NCBI RefSeq assembly: GCF_947490095.1
Contig: NZ_CANLFS010000003.1
Span: 1 to 64,000, forward strand
Length of the DNA stretch: 64,000 bases
Reading direction: 5' to 3'
Source: an uncultured Halomonas sp.
Lineage (GTDB): Bacteria > Pseudomonadota > Gammaproteobacteria > Pseudomonadales > Halomonadaceae
The notes under the pieces are model-generated. The model was not told the origin of the DNA. It was given only the letters and a program-made list of their open reading frames with translations, and ran no database searches. How positions within the stretch are numbered: position 1 is the first letter of the stretch; every line of letters starts with the position of its first letter. The position numbers were made by a program, and so were the translations under genes. Shown here in pieces: positions 41,793 through 49,542 of the stretch.

Positions 41793-42818
41793 TCAGCTCA
41801 TGTCGAGTACCACACGCCCCTCGATCTTGCCCTCGATCATACGCTGGAAGATATCATTGATGTTCTCCAGCCTATCGGTTGCCACGGTAGCTCCCACCTT
41901 TCCTTCACCGGCGAAGTCCAGTGCTTCCTGCAAGTCCTGACGGGTGCCGACGATGGAACCACGTACGGTGATGCCGTTGAGAACGGTATCGAAGATTGGC
42001 AGCGGGAAATCACCCGGCGGCAGACCATTAAGCACCAGGGTACCACCGCGACGCAGCATGCCCTGGGCCTGATCAAAGGCCTTGGGCGACACGGCGGTAA
42101 CCAGTGCGCCATGCGCGCCGCCGATCTCGCGTTTCAGGAAGGCCGCGGGGTCGGTCTTCAGGGCATTCACGGTGACGGCCGCACCCAGCCGCTCGGCGTG
42201 AGCTAGCTTGGCATCATCGATATCCACCGCCGCGACATTGAGCCCCATGGCACGGGCATACTGAACCGCCATATGACCGAGCCCACCGATGCCCGAGATC
42301 ACCACCCACTGACCGGGGCGGGTGTCGGTCATCTTGAGGCCCTTGTAGACCGTTACACCGGCGCACAGCACGGGGGCGATCTCGAGGAAATCCACATTGT
42401 CGGGCAACCGCCCCACGAAACCGGCATCGGCCAGGGTGTAATCAGCGAAGCTGCCGTTCACCGAGTAGCCGGTATTCTGCTGTGATTCACACAGGGTTTC
42501 CCAGCCACCCAGGCAGTGCTCACAGTATCCACAGGCCGAATAGAGCCAGGGCACCCCGACACGATCCCCTTCCTTGACGTGGGTCACACCGTCACCCACC
42601 GCCACGATATGGCCAACCCCTTCATGCCCCGGAATAAAGGGCGGATTAGGCCTGACCGGCCAGTCACCGTGGGCGGCATGCAGGTCCGTGTGGCAGACAC
42701 CGGTAGCGGCCACCTTGACCAGAATTTCGCCCTGCTGCGGCCGAGGTATCGCGGCCTCTTCGATGGCCAGCGGTTCGCCGAGCTTGCGCACTACCGCGGC
42801 TTGCATCGTCTTGTCCAT
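41793..42818 (-). CDS. Zinc-dependent alcohol dehydrogenase (AdhP/AdhA type)
   Basis: NAD-dependent medium-chain alcohol dehydrogenase of 341 residues. Catalytic zinc ligands are in [16 protein letters not shown] and PGHEGVG; the structural zinc site is [15 protein letters not shown]; the cofactor site is [15 protein letters not shown]. These match ethanol-preferring AdhP enzymes. It lies about 110 bases after an ExaC-like aldehyde dehydrogenase on the same strand, so the pair converts alcohol to acid. The ATG at 42818 is supported by GAGGAAA upstream. Confidence 0.9.
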   Translation of the reverse strand: MDKTMQAAVVRKLGEPLAIEEAAIPRPQQGEILVKVAATGVCHTDLHAAHGDWPVRPNPPFIPGHEGVGHIVAVGDGVTHVKEGDRVGVPWLYSACGYCEHCLGGWETLCESQQNTGYSVNGSFADYTLADAGFVGRLPDNVDFLEIAPVLCAGVTVYKGLKMTDTRPGQWVVISGIGGLGHMAVQYARAMGLNVAAVDIDDAKLAHAERLGAAVTVNALKTDPAAFLKREIGGAHGALVTAVSPKAFDQAQGMLRRGGTLVLNGLPPGDFPLPIFDTVLNGITVRGSIVGTRQDLQEALDFAGEGKVGATVATDRLENINDIFQRMIEGKIEGRVVLDMS

Positions 42819-42894
42819 ATCGGTTTTCCTCAGTTGCCGGGCAGCCGGGTGCCGCCCGTTACGCTCAGGTGTCAGGGGAAGAAGTACGGGGGAA

Positions 42895-42922
42895 GCCGCC
42901 CGGACCGGATCGGCCGGGCGGC
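42895..42922. terminator. Hairpin between aldehyde and alcohol dehydrogenase genes
   Basis: GCCGCCCGG / CCGGGCGGC, 9-bp stem, seven bases after the aldehyde dehydrogenase stop. No T-run; probably tunes expression of the two genes. Confidence 0.5.
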
Positions 42923-42928
42923 CAGGCC

Positions 42929-44449
42929 TCAGAAGAAGCCCATGGGATTGATGTCGTAGCTGACCAGCAGGTTCTTGGTCTGCTGATACTGCTCGAGGGC
43001 CACCTTGTGAGTCTCGCGGCCGACACCGGACTTCTTGTAGCCACCGAAGGCGGCGTGAGCCGGATACTGGTGGTAGCAGTTGGTCCATACGCGGCCGGCC
43101 TGGATGCCACGCCCCATCCGGAAGGCAACGTTCATGTCACGACTCCAAACGCCGGCGCCGAGGCCGAATTCGGTATCGTTGGCAATCGCCAGCGCTTCCT
43201 CTTCGTCCTTGAAGGTGGTCACCGCCACCACCGGACCGAAGATCTCTTCCTGGAAGACGCGCATCTTGTTGTTGCCCTTGAGCAGCGTTGGCTCGATGTA
43301 GAAGCCCTTGTCATAGGCCGGGTCGAAGCTTGCCTTGTCGCCACCGGCGAGAAACTCGGCTCCCTCCTCCCGGGCGATGTCCATATAGGACATGATCTTG
43401 TCGAACTGCTCCTGGGAGGCCTGGGCCCCCACCTGGACGTCGGTATCCAGCGGGTTGCCGCGCTTGATCTGCCCGACCTTCTCCATCACCTTGGCCATGA
43501 AGGCGTCGTACATGGATTCCTGGATCAGCGCTCGGGAGGGGCAGGTGCATACCTCGCCCTGGTTGAAGAAGGCCAGCACCAGGCCCTCGGCGGCCTTGTC
43601 GATAAACGCCGGCTCGGCGTTCATGATGTCGGCGAAGTAGATGTTCGGTGACTTGCCACCCAGTTCCACGGTGGAGGGAATGATGTTCTCGGCGGCACAC
43701 TTGAGGATGTGCGAGCCCACCGGAGTCGAGCCGGTAAAGGCGATCTTGGCGATGCGCTGGCTGGTGGCCAGTGCCTGGCCCGCCTCGGCGCCATACCCGT
43801 TGACGATATTGACCACGCCCGGGGGCAGCAGGTCACCGATGACCTCCATCAGCTTGAGAATCGAGGCCGGCGTCTGCTCGGCGGGCTTGAGCACCACGCA
43901 GTTGCCCGCGGCCAGGGCCGGGGCCAGCTTCCAGACGCCCATCAGCAGCGGGAAGTTCCAGGGGATGATCTGGCCCACCACGCCCAGCGGTTCATGAAAG
44001 TGGTAGGCCACGGTATTGGCGTCGATATCGGCGGCGGTACCTTCCTGGGCCCGAATGCAGCCGGCAAAATAGCGAAAGTGATCGACGGCCAGCGGAACGT
44101 CCGCATTGAGGGTCTCACGAACCGCCTTGCCATTGTCCCAGGTCTCGGCAACCGCCAGCAGCTCGATGTTCTGTTCGATGCGCTCGGCGATCTTGAGCAG
44201 GATGTTGGAACGCTCGGCGGCCGAGGTCTTGCCCCAGGCCGGCGCCGCGGCGTGGGCAGCATCCAGTGCCTTGTCGATATCCTCGGCCCCCGAGCGGGGA
44301 ATCTCGCAAAACACCTCGCCGTTGACCGGGCTGACGTTATCGAAGTACTCACCCTTGACCGGCGGAACGAACTCGCCGCCAATATAGTTGCCGTAGCGCT
44401 TCTCGAAGCTGACGGGGGAGCCGGGCTGGCCGGGATTAGCGTAGATCAT
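42929..44449 (-). CDS. exaC: NAD-dependent aldehyde dehydrogenase, ExaC/AldB-like
   Basis: 506-residue cytoplasmic enzyme that oxidises acetaldehyde and related aldehydes. Visible motifs: [33 protein letters not shown], base Glu in [11 protein letters not shown], and nucleophile Cys in [13 protein letters not shown], with the extra CxC typical of the AldB/ExaC group. The C-terminal [10 protein letters not shown] end is characteristic of this group. AGGAG lies 8 bases before the ATG. A palindrome at 44518-44534 lies between it and the divergent LuxR-type regulator. Confidence 0.9.
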   Translation of the reverse strand: MIYANPGQPGSPVSFEKRYGNYIGGEFVPPVKGEYFDNVSPVNGEVFCEIPRSGAEDIDKALDAAHAAAPAWGKTSAAERSNILLKIAERIEQNIELLAVAETWDNGKAVRETLNADVPLAVDHFRYFAGCIRAQEGTAADIDANTVAYHFHEPLGVVGQIIPWNFPLLMGVWKLAPALAAGNCVVLKPAEQTPASILKLMEVIGDLLPPGVVNIVNGYGAEAGQALATSQRIAKIAFTGSTPVGSHILKCAAENIIPSTVELGGKSPNIYFADIMNAEPAFIDKAAEGLVLAFFNQGEVCTCPSRALIQESMYDAFMAKVMEKVGQIKRGNPLDTDVQVGAQASQEQFDKIMSYMDIAREEGAEFLAGGDKASFDPAYDKGFYIEPTLLKGNNKMRVFQEEIFGPVVAVTTFKDEEEALAIANDTEFGLGAGVWSRDMNVAFRMGRGIQAGRVWTNCYHQYPAHAAFGGYKKSGVGRETHKVALEQYQQTKNLLVSYDINPMGFF

Positions 44450-44517
44450 TGAGTATCTCCTGGCTGTTGTGGTTGTAGCGATACACGCCTAGTGTTGGCC
44501 AGTTACGCCCGGTGCGA

Positions 44518-44534
44518 CATACTACGGTGGTATG
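44518..44534. promoter_or_regulatory. Palindromic operator candidate between exaC-like gene and LuxR regulator
   Basis: CATACTAC-G-GTGGTATG, 17 bases, one mismatch between arms, centred in the divergent interval. A good candidate for the response regulator's site. A second hairpin CCTCCTCC / GGAGGAGG (44541-44560) lies in the regulator's leader and could mask its ribosome site. Confidence 0.5.
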
Positions 44535-44585
44535 AGAGGGCCTCCTCCTTAGGGAGGAGGTGGAGGGCTCAACGAGATATTGCCT

Positions 44586-45266
44586 ATGTATACCCTGATG
44601 GTTGCCGATGACCACCCGCTGTTCCGTGAGGCCATTGCCGCCGTCATCGAGGCAGCCCTGCCCGGCAGTCGTCTATTGGAGGCGGAGAGCCTGGACGAGG
44701 CCCTGCGGCGCGCCCAGGCCTGTGATGAGCTCGACCTGGTGCTGCTCGACCTCGGCCTCCCCGACTCCGAGGGGCTCGAGGGTCTGCGAGTATTGCGTGA
44801 CACCCTCCCCTGGCTGCCGGTGGCCATCCTCTCCGCGGACCAGGAACGGCGCACCATCCTCGATGCCATCAACCTCGGGGCGGTGGGCTATATCCCCAAG
44901 TCGACGCCGCGTCGGGACCTCCTCGCGGCACTGAACCAGCTATTGGAAGGACAGCTCTACCTGCCCCCGGATATCATGCGTCGTCCTCCCCCGCCACGGC
45001 CGCCTCCCGTACCGGAGCAGAGCTCCCCCTCATTACGCCTCCACGAGCTCACCGACAAGCAGCTCGAAGTACTGCTGCGCCTGCGCCACGGGGCCTCCAA
45101 CAAGGTGATTGCCCGGGAGCTGGCTATCGCCGAGACCACGGTGAAGTCCCATGTTTCGGCGATCCTGCACAAGCTCGGCGTACCGGGCCGAGTCCAGGCG
45201 ATCCTCGCCGTGGGTGAGGCCGACCTCGAGGGCCTGCTGGCCGAGCGCCATGGCGTATCACCCTGA
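44586..45266 (+). CDS. LuxR/NarL-family response regulator (ErbR/AgmR-like)
   Basis: 226 residues: receiver domain with ADDHPLF and phosphoacceptor Asp55 in LVLLDLGLPDSEG, a proline-rich linker (RRPPPPRPPPVPEQ, about 133-146), and a LuxR helix-turn-helix (LTDKQLEVLLRLRHGASNKVIARELAIAETTVKSHVSAIL). Its place beside alcohol and aldehyde dehydrogenases and a soluble hybrid kinase fits regulators of ethanol oxidation in pseudomonads. The last nine bases overlap, tail to tail, the kinase gene. A TTG two codons earlier is an alternative start. Confidence 0.85.
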   Translation: MYTLMVADDHPLFREAIAAVIEAALPGSRLLEAESLDEALRRAQACDELDLVLLDLGLPDSEGLEGLRVLRDTLPWLPVAILSADQERRTILDAINLGAVGYIPKSTPRRDLLAALNQLLEGQLYLPPDIMRRPPPPRPPPVPEQSSPSLRLHELTDKQLEVLLRLRHGASNKVIARELAIAETTVKSHVSAILHKLGVPGRVQAILAVGEADLEGLLAERHGVSP

Positions 45267-46658
45267 GCGACTCCCCAGCAGGTCCAGCAGGAGCATGCGC
45301 AATCGCAGCGGCTTGAGGGGCTTGAGCAAGCAGCCATAGCCCAGCCGACGGGCCAGGCCCTTGATCGCCGCATCGTGATTGGCGGTGATCACCATGACCG
45401 GGAGACCAGGCTGACGCTCCCGTAGCCTGGCCGCTACCGCCAGGCCATCGATATCCGCTTCGGCCAGGTGATAATCCACCAGCAAGGCGTCTGCCTGTTC
45501 TTCGGCGGCCTTGCGCTCCAGGTCGCCCAGTGAGGTCGCGGTCAACGCCCGACATCCCCACCCCTCCAGCAACGCGGCCATCCCCGAGCAGATGCCGGGA
45601 TCATTATCGATTACCCAGATCCGCGCCTGCTCCAGAACACTGGCCTGCCCAGGCCCGGGTACGGCGATCGGTTGGTGGACGACCGGCGACAGCCGACCAT
45701 GGGGAACCAGGATCGAGAAAAGCGAGCCGCGGCCCGGCACGGTGGCCAGCCGCAGGGGATGAGCGAGCATTCCCGCGATGCGGTCGACAATGGCGAGACC
45801 CAGCCCAAGGCCGCGATCCTCGGCGTCGTGGTTGTCGCCCAGGCGCTGGAACTCCTGGAAGACCGTCTCGCGCTGCGCCTCCGGGATTCCTGGGCCGCTG
45901 TCTGCCACCAGGATTTCGATTCCCTCGGGGCGACGACGGCAACCCAACAGGATCTTGCCGCGCCGGGTGTAGCGGATGGCATTGGTCAGGAAGTTACGCA
46001 CGACCCGGGCCAGCAAGGCCAGATCCGAGGCAACCACCGCGCTACTGCCCACATAGTGCAGCTCAAGCCCCGGGGCCACGACCATCTGGCGGTACTCCTC
46101 TGCCAGCACATCGAGCAGCCGGGCCACGGGAAAGACGGTGATATCCGGCTCGAGCACTCCGGCATCGAGCCGCGAGATATCCACCAGGGTGCCGAGCAGC
46201 GCCTCCACGTCCTTGAGTGAACGGTCGATATTGCCGACCAACCGGGTCGAAGGCGCCGGCAGGCGGTGTTCTTCCAGGGCACTCGTGAATAACCGCGCGG
46301 CATTCAGCGGCTGCAGCAGATCGTGACTCACCGCGGCCAGGAAGCGGGTCTTGGAAAGGTTGGCCGCCTCCGCCTCTGCCTTGGCGGCATGCAGCTCGAC
46401 GAGGGTGCGCTGCAGCGTCTCGGTGCGCTCACGAACCTGCTCGGCGAGCAGCACCGCATGCTCGAAGGCCGCATAGGGGGCATCACCCGCCATTCCCGCC
46501 GACTCCACACGCTCCATCAGCGCCGTGACGATCCGGTGCAGTCGGGCGTTCTCCTCCAGCAACGCCCGCTCCCGCGGGCTGGCGTTATCAGGCGCCTGAC
46601 GCGGCTGGCCAAGATCCAATGGCAACCCCAGTGAAGGTCTGGTTGATGTGCATGCCAT
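45258..46658 (-). CDS. Soluble hybrid histidine kinase with C-terminal receiver
   Basis: 466 residues, no membrane segment. Short coiled N-terminal part (about 30-105), phosphoacceptor His112 in AAVSHDLLQPLNAARL, ATPase domain with NFLTNAIRYT, DSGPGIP and GLGLGLAIV, and a receiver domain (about 345-460) with phospho-Asp in LLVDYHLAEADIDG. This is the NahK/ErcS'-like group. The annotated ATG lies 71 bases inside the upstream FIST gene; a TTG just after the FIST stop with GGGAG upstream would remove the overlap and start at LLEENARL. The adjacent FIST protein is the likely sensory input. Confidence 0.85.
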   Translation of the reverse strand: MACTSTRPSLGLPLDLGQPRQAPDNASPRERALLEENARLHRIVTALMERVESAGMAGDAPYAAFEHAVLLAEQVRERTETLQRTLVELHAAKAEAEAANLSKTRFLAAVSHDLLQPLNAARLFTSALEEHRLPAPSTRLVGNIDRSLKDVEALLGTLVDISRLDAGVLEPDITVFPVARLLDVLAEEYRQMVVAPGLELHYVGSSAVVASDLALLARVVRNFLTNAIRYTRRGKILLGCRRRPEGIEILVADSGPGIPEAQRETVFQEFQRLGDNHDAEDRGLGLGLAIVDRIAGMLAHPLRLATVPGRGSLFSILVPHGRLSPVVHQPIAVPGPGQASVLEQARIWVIDNDPGICSGMAALLEGWGCRALTATSLGDLERKAAEEQADALLVDYHLAEADIDGLAVAARLRERQPGLPVMVITANHDAAIKGLARRLGYGCLLKPLKPLRLRMLLLDLLGSRSG

Positions 46659-47787
46659 GGTGCTGCTCCCCGTAAGTATTGAAGCCGATCACCCGCGAGC
46701 GGGCCAGCAGCTGCGAGGCCTGGGCCACCAGTCCCATGGATTCCAGTTCGAGTCGCCGCAGGAAGCAGTCACAACCGATCACCAGCACCGGTTCGCCAAG
46801 CCGCGCGGCAAGGCCGGCGAGGACGGCGTCGAGGTCCTCCAGCAGCGGCGCCGGCTGCATGGCGGTAAGCACGATACCGTTCTCCACCGCACAATAGAAA
46901 CTGAGGCTGGCGTCTTCATTGACCCGCTGAATGGCGCGCACGAAATGCGCATCACCCAGGCGCACCGCCAGCGGATGGCGGGCAAAGACCTCCGGCGTCA
47001 GGGCCTCGACCGACAGGCCCACCAGCCGAGCGTACTCCTCGGCGGCGGGCAAGGCGTTGAGCTCGAGCACCCGACGGCGTTCGCGGTCGGCACGCGTCAC
47101 CACCAGTTTCTCCCTCCGTGGGCGAAGGTGGTGAGTGGTAAAGACCTCGAATGGAAGTCGGGTGTTGATCATCACCACCACCGCCGCCTGGCCATGAAAG
47201 CGGCCATCGGCATAGACATGGGTGTGGGCCAGGCAGTTGTCGTCGCCGGCGGAGCCCCCGAAACTGGAAATGCGCCCCAGGGCGGCATCCAGGGTCGCCA
47301 GTACCTGCTCCTCGCAGCTGGAGAGGCCATCGAGAAGGGTCAACGCGAAGCTGTTCTCTCCCACCGAACCCCGGGCCCGGTCGCGACACTCGTCAATCAG
47401 GCCATCGACCAGCCGTTGAGCCCGGATCAGGTCGAACCCCGTCAGGTCCTCGATCAAGGCGCAGGAGACGGTGAAGTAGCGACGATCGAAACCGATGGCG
47501 ACGATACAGCCGCGCCCGTAACCCTCCGGGGCGATCTCTCCGGCGGTGGTGCAGCCCGCTACCGCCACGCTGTCGAAGGCGTCACTGAGGGCCGTGGAGA
47601 GCTCGGCCAAGGGATATTCGGCGCTGCAGAAGAAGAGCACGAAGCCGAGCTCGGCATGCCTAAGCGATGCGGCCAGCTCGCGTGCCGCTTCATGGGGGGC
47701 CTGTCGTCGGCTGACCGCCGTGCGCAGCGGCTGCTCCGCCTCGAACGAGTCAGGGGCGACGACGCGGACGGGAGAGAGATCGAGCAT
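46588..47787 (-). CDS. FIST-domain sensory protein
   Basis: 399 residues with the FIST N domain (about 35-230) and FIST C domain (about 235-375). Typical pieces are VAVAGCTTAGEIAPEGYGRGCIVAIGF, SFGGSAGDDNCLAHTHVYADG and LVIGCDCFLRRLELE, with the C-terminal VIGFNTYGEQHHGMHINQTFTGVAIG. FIST domains are predicted to bind small ligands, possibly amino acids, and are often encoded with signalling kinases that lack their own sensor, as here. Its 3' end overlaps the kinase start. No phosphotransfer motifs are present. Confidence 0.88.
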   Translation of the reverse strand: MLDLSPVRVVAPDSFEAEQPLRTAVSRRQAPHEAARELAASLRHAELGFVLFFCSAEYPLAELSTALSDAFDSVAVAGCTTAGEIAPEGYGRGCIVAIGFDRRYFTVSCALIEDLTGFDLIRAQRLVDGLIDECRDRARGSVGENSFALTLLDGLSSCEEQVLATLDAALGRISSFGGSAGDDNCLAHTHVYADGRFHGQAAVVVMINTRLPFEVFTTHHLRPRREKLVVTRADRERRRVLELNALPAAEEYARLVGLSVEALTPEVFARHPLAVRLGDAHFVRAIQRVNEDASLSFYCAVENGIVLTAMQPAPLLEDLDAVLAGLAARLGEPVLVIGCDCFLRRLELESMGLVAQASQLLARSRVIGFNTYGEQHHGMHINQTFTGVAIGSWPAASGA

Positions 47788-47958
47788 GTCGGCCTGCCTA
47801 TGACGTTTCTGGCAGTGTATGCCACCGCAACAAGCGGCGACAATGCCGGCCTGTGACGGGAATGGCGGTCCGATTCGGCCTGATCACGCGCGCCAGACTG
47901 GGCGCCAGGCCCGTCTCCCCGAAGGACTCGAGCGTCGCATGTGGCACCAATGGATAAA

Positions 47959-47985
47959 GGGCGGGAGGCATTGCTGCCCCCGCCC
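47959..47985 (-). terminator. Terminator after the DUF2189 gene
   Basis: GGGCGGG / CCCGCCC with inner GGCA / TGCC, followed on the minus strand by TTTATCC. It lies 33 bases beyond the DUF2189 stop. Confidence 0.65.
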
Positions 47986-48017
47986 TCTGTCTGATTGAAG
48001 GCAACACGCAAGACCGA

Positions 48018-48845
48018 TCAGCGATCGGGTTCCTGCCCTGCGGTCTTGGGTTTGATGATCACCAGGTCTTCGTAGGCATGCCAGCTGGCGAAGCCCAGCA
48101 CCGGCAGGATGAGTGCCAGGCCGATATAGAAGGTCAACACCCCGACCAGCACGCAGCCGGTGAGGATGGCCGCCCACAGCAGCATCGGGCGGAAGTTGAC
48201 GCTCACGGCCTGCACACTGGCCTCGATGCCCTCCATGAAGGTCAGGTCCTGGTCCATCAGGGTCGGAATGGCCACCACACTGACGGTAAAGGCGCCGAAC
48301 GCCAGGATGGCACCGATCACCGTGCCCACCGCGATCATCGTCAGGCCCTCTCTGGTGGTGATCAGCGCGGCATAAAGCGTCGCCGGGTCAGGGGGCTCGG
48401 CACCGAAGAACAAGGCGAAGAGCACCATGGCAATATTGAACCAGGCCATCAGCATCAGCGTCAGCATGACGCCCAGCATTGCCAGCTGACCGGCATGAGA
48501 GCGCCAGGCACCGAAGGCATCGCCCAGGTGCGGGGCGCGACCGGCCTCCAGGGCACGGCTGATGCCGTAGGAGCCTACCGCCACCAGGGGGCCGATGAAC
48601 ATGAACCCCGCCACCAGCGGCAGCAGCCATTGCCACAACCCCAGATAGAGGGCGCCGGCGGTAATGGCGATGCTCAGCCCCACCCAGAACATGCCATAGG
48701 CAAGACTGACGGCGGCGGCCTGCCGAAAGTCCTCGATACCAGCGGCGAGCCAGACCCTGGGACGTTCCATGCCGACCGGCTGGATGGTGATCTTCACGCC
48801 GGGCCCTGCCGACGCATCACGTGCTTTCGCGGTTGCCGCACTCAT
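48018..48845 (-). CDS. DUF2189 membrane protein
   Basis: 275 residues with about six membrane segments (about 48-65, 68-95, 125-150, 170-200, 215-250). The DUF2189 features are VWLAAGIEDFRQAAAVSLAYG near the start, GPLVAVGSYGISRALEAGRAPHLGDAF, and the tail FASWHAYEDLV. Function unknown; members often sit near respiratory genes such as cytochrome oxidases. No clear operon partner here. Confidence 0.85.
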   Translation of the reverse strand: MSAATAKARDASAGPGVKITIQPVGMERPRVWLAAGIEDFRQAAAVSLAYGMFWVGLSIAITAGALYLGLWQWLLPLVAGFMFIGPLVAVGSYGISRALEAGRAPHLGDAFGAWRSHAGQLAMLGVMLTLMLMAWFNIAMVLFALFFGAEPPDPATLYAALITTREGLTMIAVGTVIGAILAFGAFTVSVVAIPTLMDQDLTFMEGIEASVQAVSVNFRPMLLWAAILTGCVLVGVLTFYIGLALILPVLGFASWHAYEDLVIIKPKTAGQEPDR

Positions 48846-49039
48846 GTGTCACCTCTCTTCCCGATTGCTGCCCGACCGGCTCGGGCGCCGCAAGGATGGT
48901 TCCGGCTCGCGTCCGGCCCATCGAGACGCATTAACGGGGCCTTTCCCCGTTACTGCCTCTCAATCTAGTTGATCCTCGTCAACTCTGCAGGCAGCCCCCC
49001 TGGCCCCTTTCCACGCTCTGTTCACAGCACCAACGCGAA

Positions 49040-49064
49040 GGGCCCCGACATCGAGTCGGGGCCC
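49040..49064 (-). terminator. Hairpin after the TRAP-associated usp gene
   Basis: Perfect 10-bp stem GGGCCCCGAC / GTCGGGGCCC with an ATCGA loop, 38 bases beyond the stop. No strong T-run. Confidence 0.6.
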
Positions 49065-49102
49065 TCCACCTGGCCGCTTGATACGAGAGAACGCCTCCTT
49101 GG

Positions 49103-49531
49103 TCAGCGCACGATCATCACCGATACCTTGGAGTGATGCACCACGTGTTCGGCATTGGGACCGAGCACGTAATCGGCGAACTTGCGCTTGCTATGGGAGG
49201 CCATCACGATCAGGTCCACCTCGAGTTTCTTCGCCGTCTTGACGATCGCCTCCCAGGGCGAGCCATCGACGATGACGCTCTGGGCCGTGATGTCTTCGGG
49301 CACATTCGCATGAATGAACTCGTGCTGGGCATCACCGATCGCGGCCCGGGCCTTCTTCGCAAAGTCCTTGGGAAAGTAGGAACCGACCAGCGGCATGCGA
49401 TAGTCCGGCAGCACCGTCACCACATGCAACGACGCCCCGAAGCTGCGACACAGCGCCACCGCCGTCGGCAGCGCCTTCTCCCAGGAGGCCTCTTCGTTGA
49501 GGTCTACCGTCAACATGATCTTCTGGTACAT
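49103..49531 (-). CDS. Universal stress protein coupled to a TAXI TRAP transporter
   Basis: Single-domain Usp of 142 residues (MYQKIMLTVDLNEEASWEKAL... VSVMIVR). It starts 11 bases after the TRAP permease stop, with GGGAGAAAG between, so the two are cotranslated. In Halomonas a similar Usp (TeaD) binds ATP and modulates the ectoine TRAP transporter TeaABC. Here the ATP signature G-x2-G-x9-G-S/T is altered: ASHSKRKFADYVLGPN lacks the first two glycines. It may therefore bind ATP poorly or not at all. A regulatory role on the neighbouring transporter is inference. Confidence 0.85.
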   Translation of the reverse strand: MYQKIMLTVDLNEEASWEKALPTAVALCRSFGASLHVVTVLPDYRMPLVGSYFPKDFAKKARAAIGDAQHEFIHANVPEDITAQSVIVDGSPWEAIVKTAKKLEVDLIVMASHSKRKFADYVLGPNAEHVVHHSKVSVMIVR

Positions 49532-49542
49532 GTCTTTCTCCC

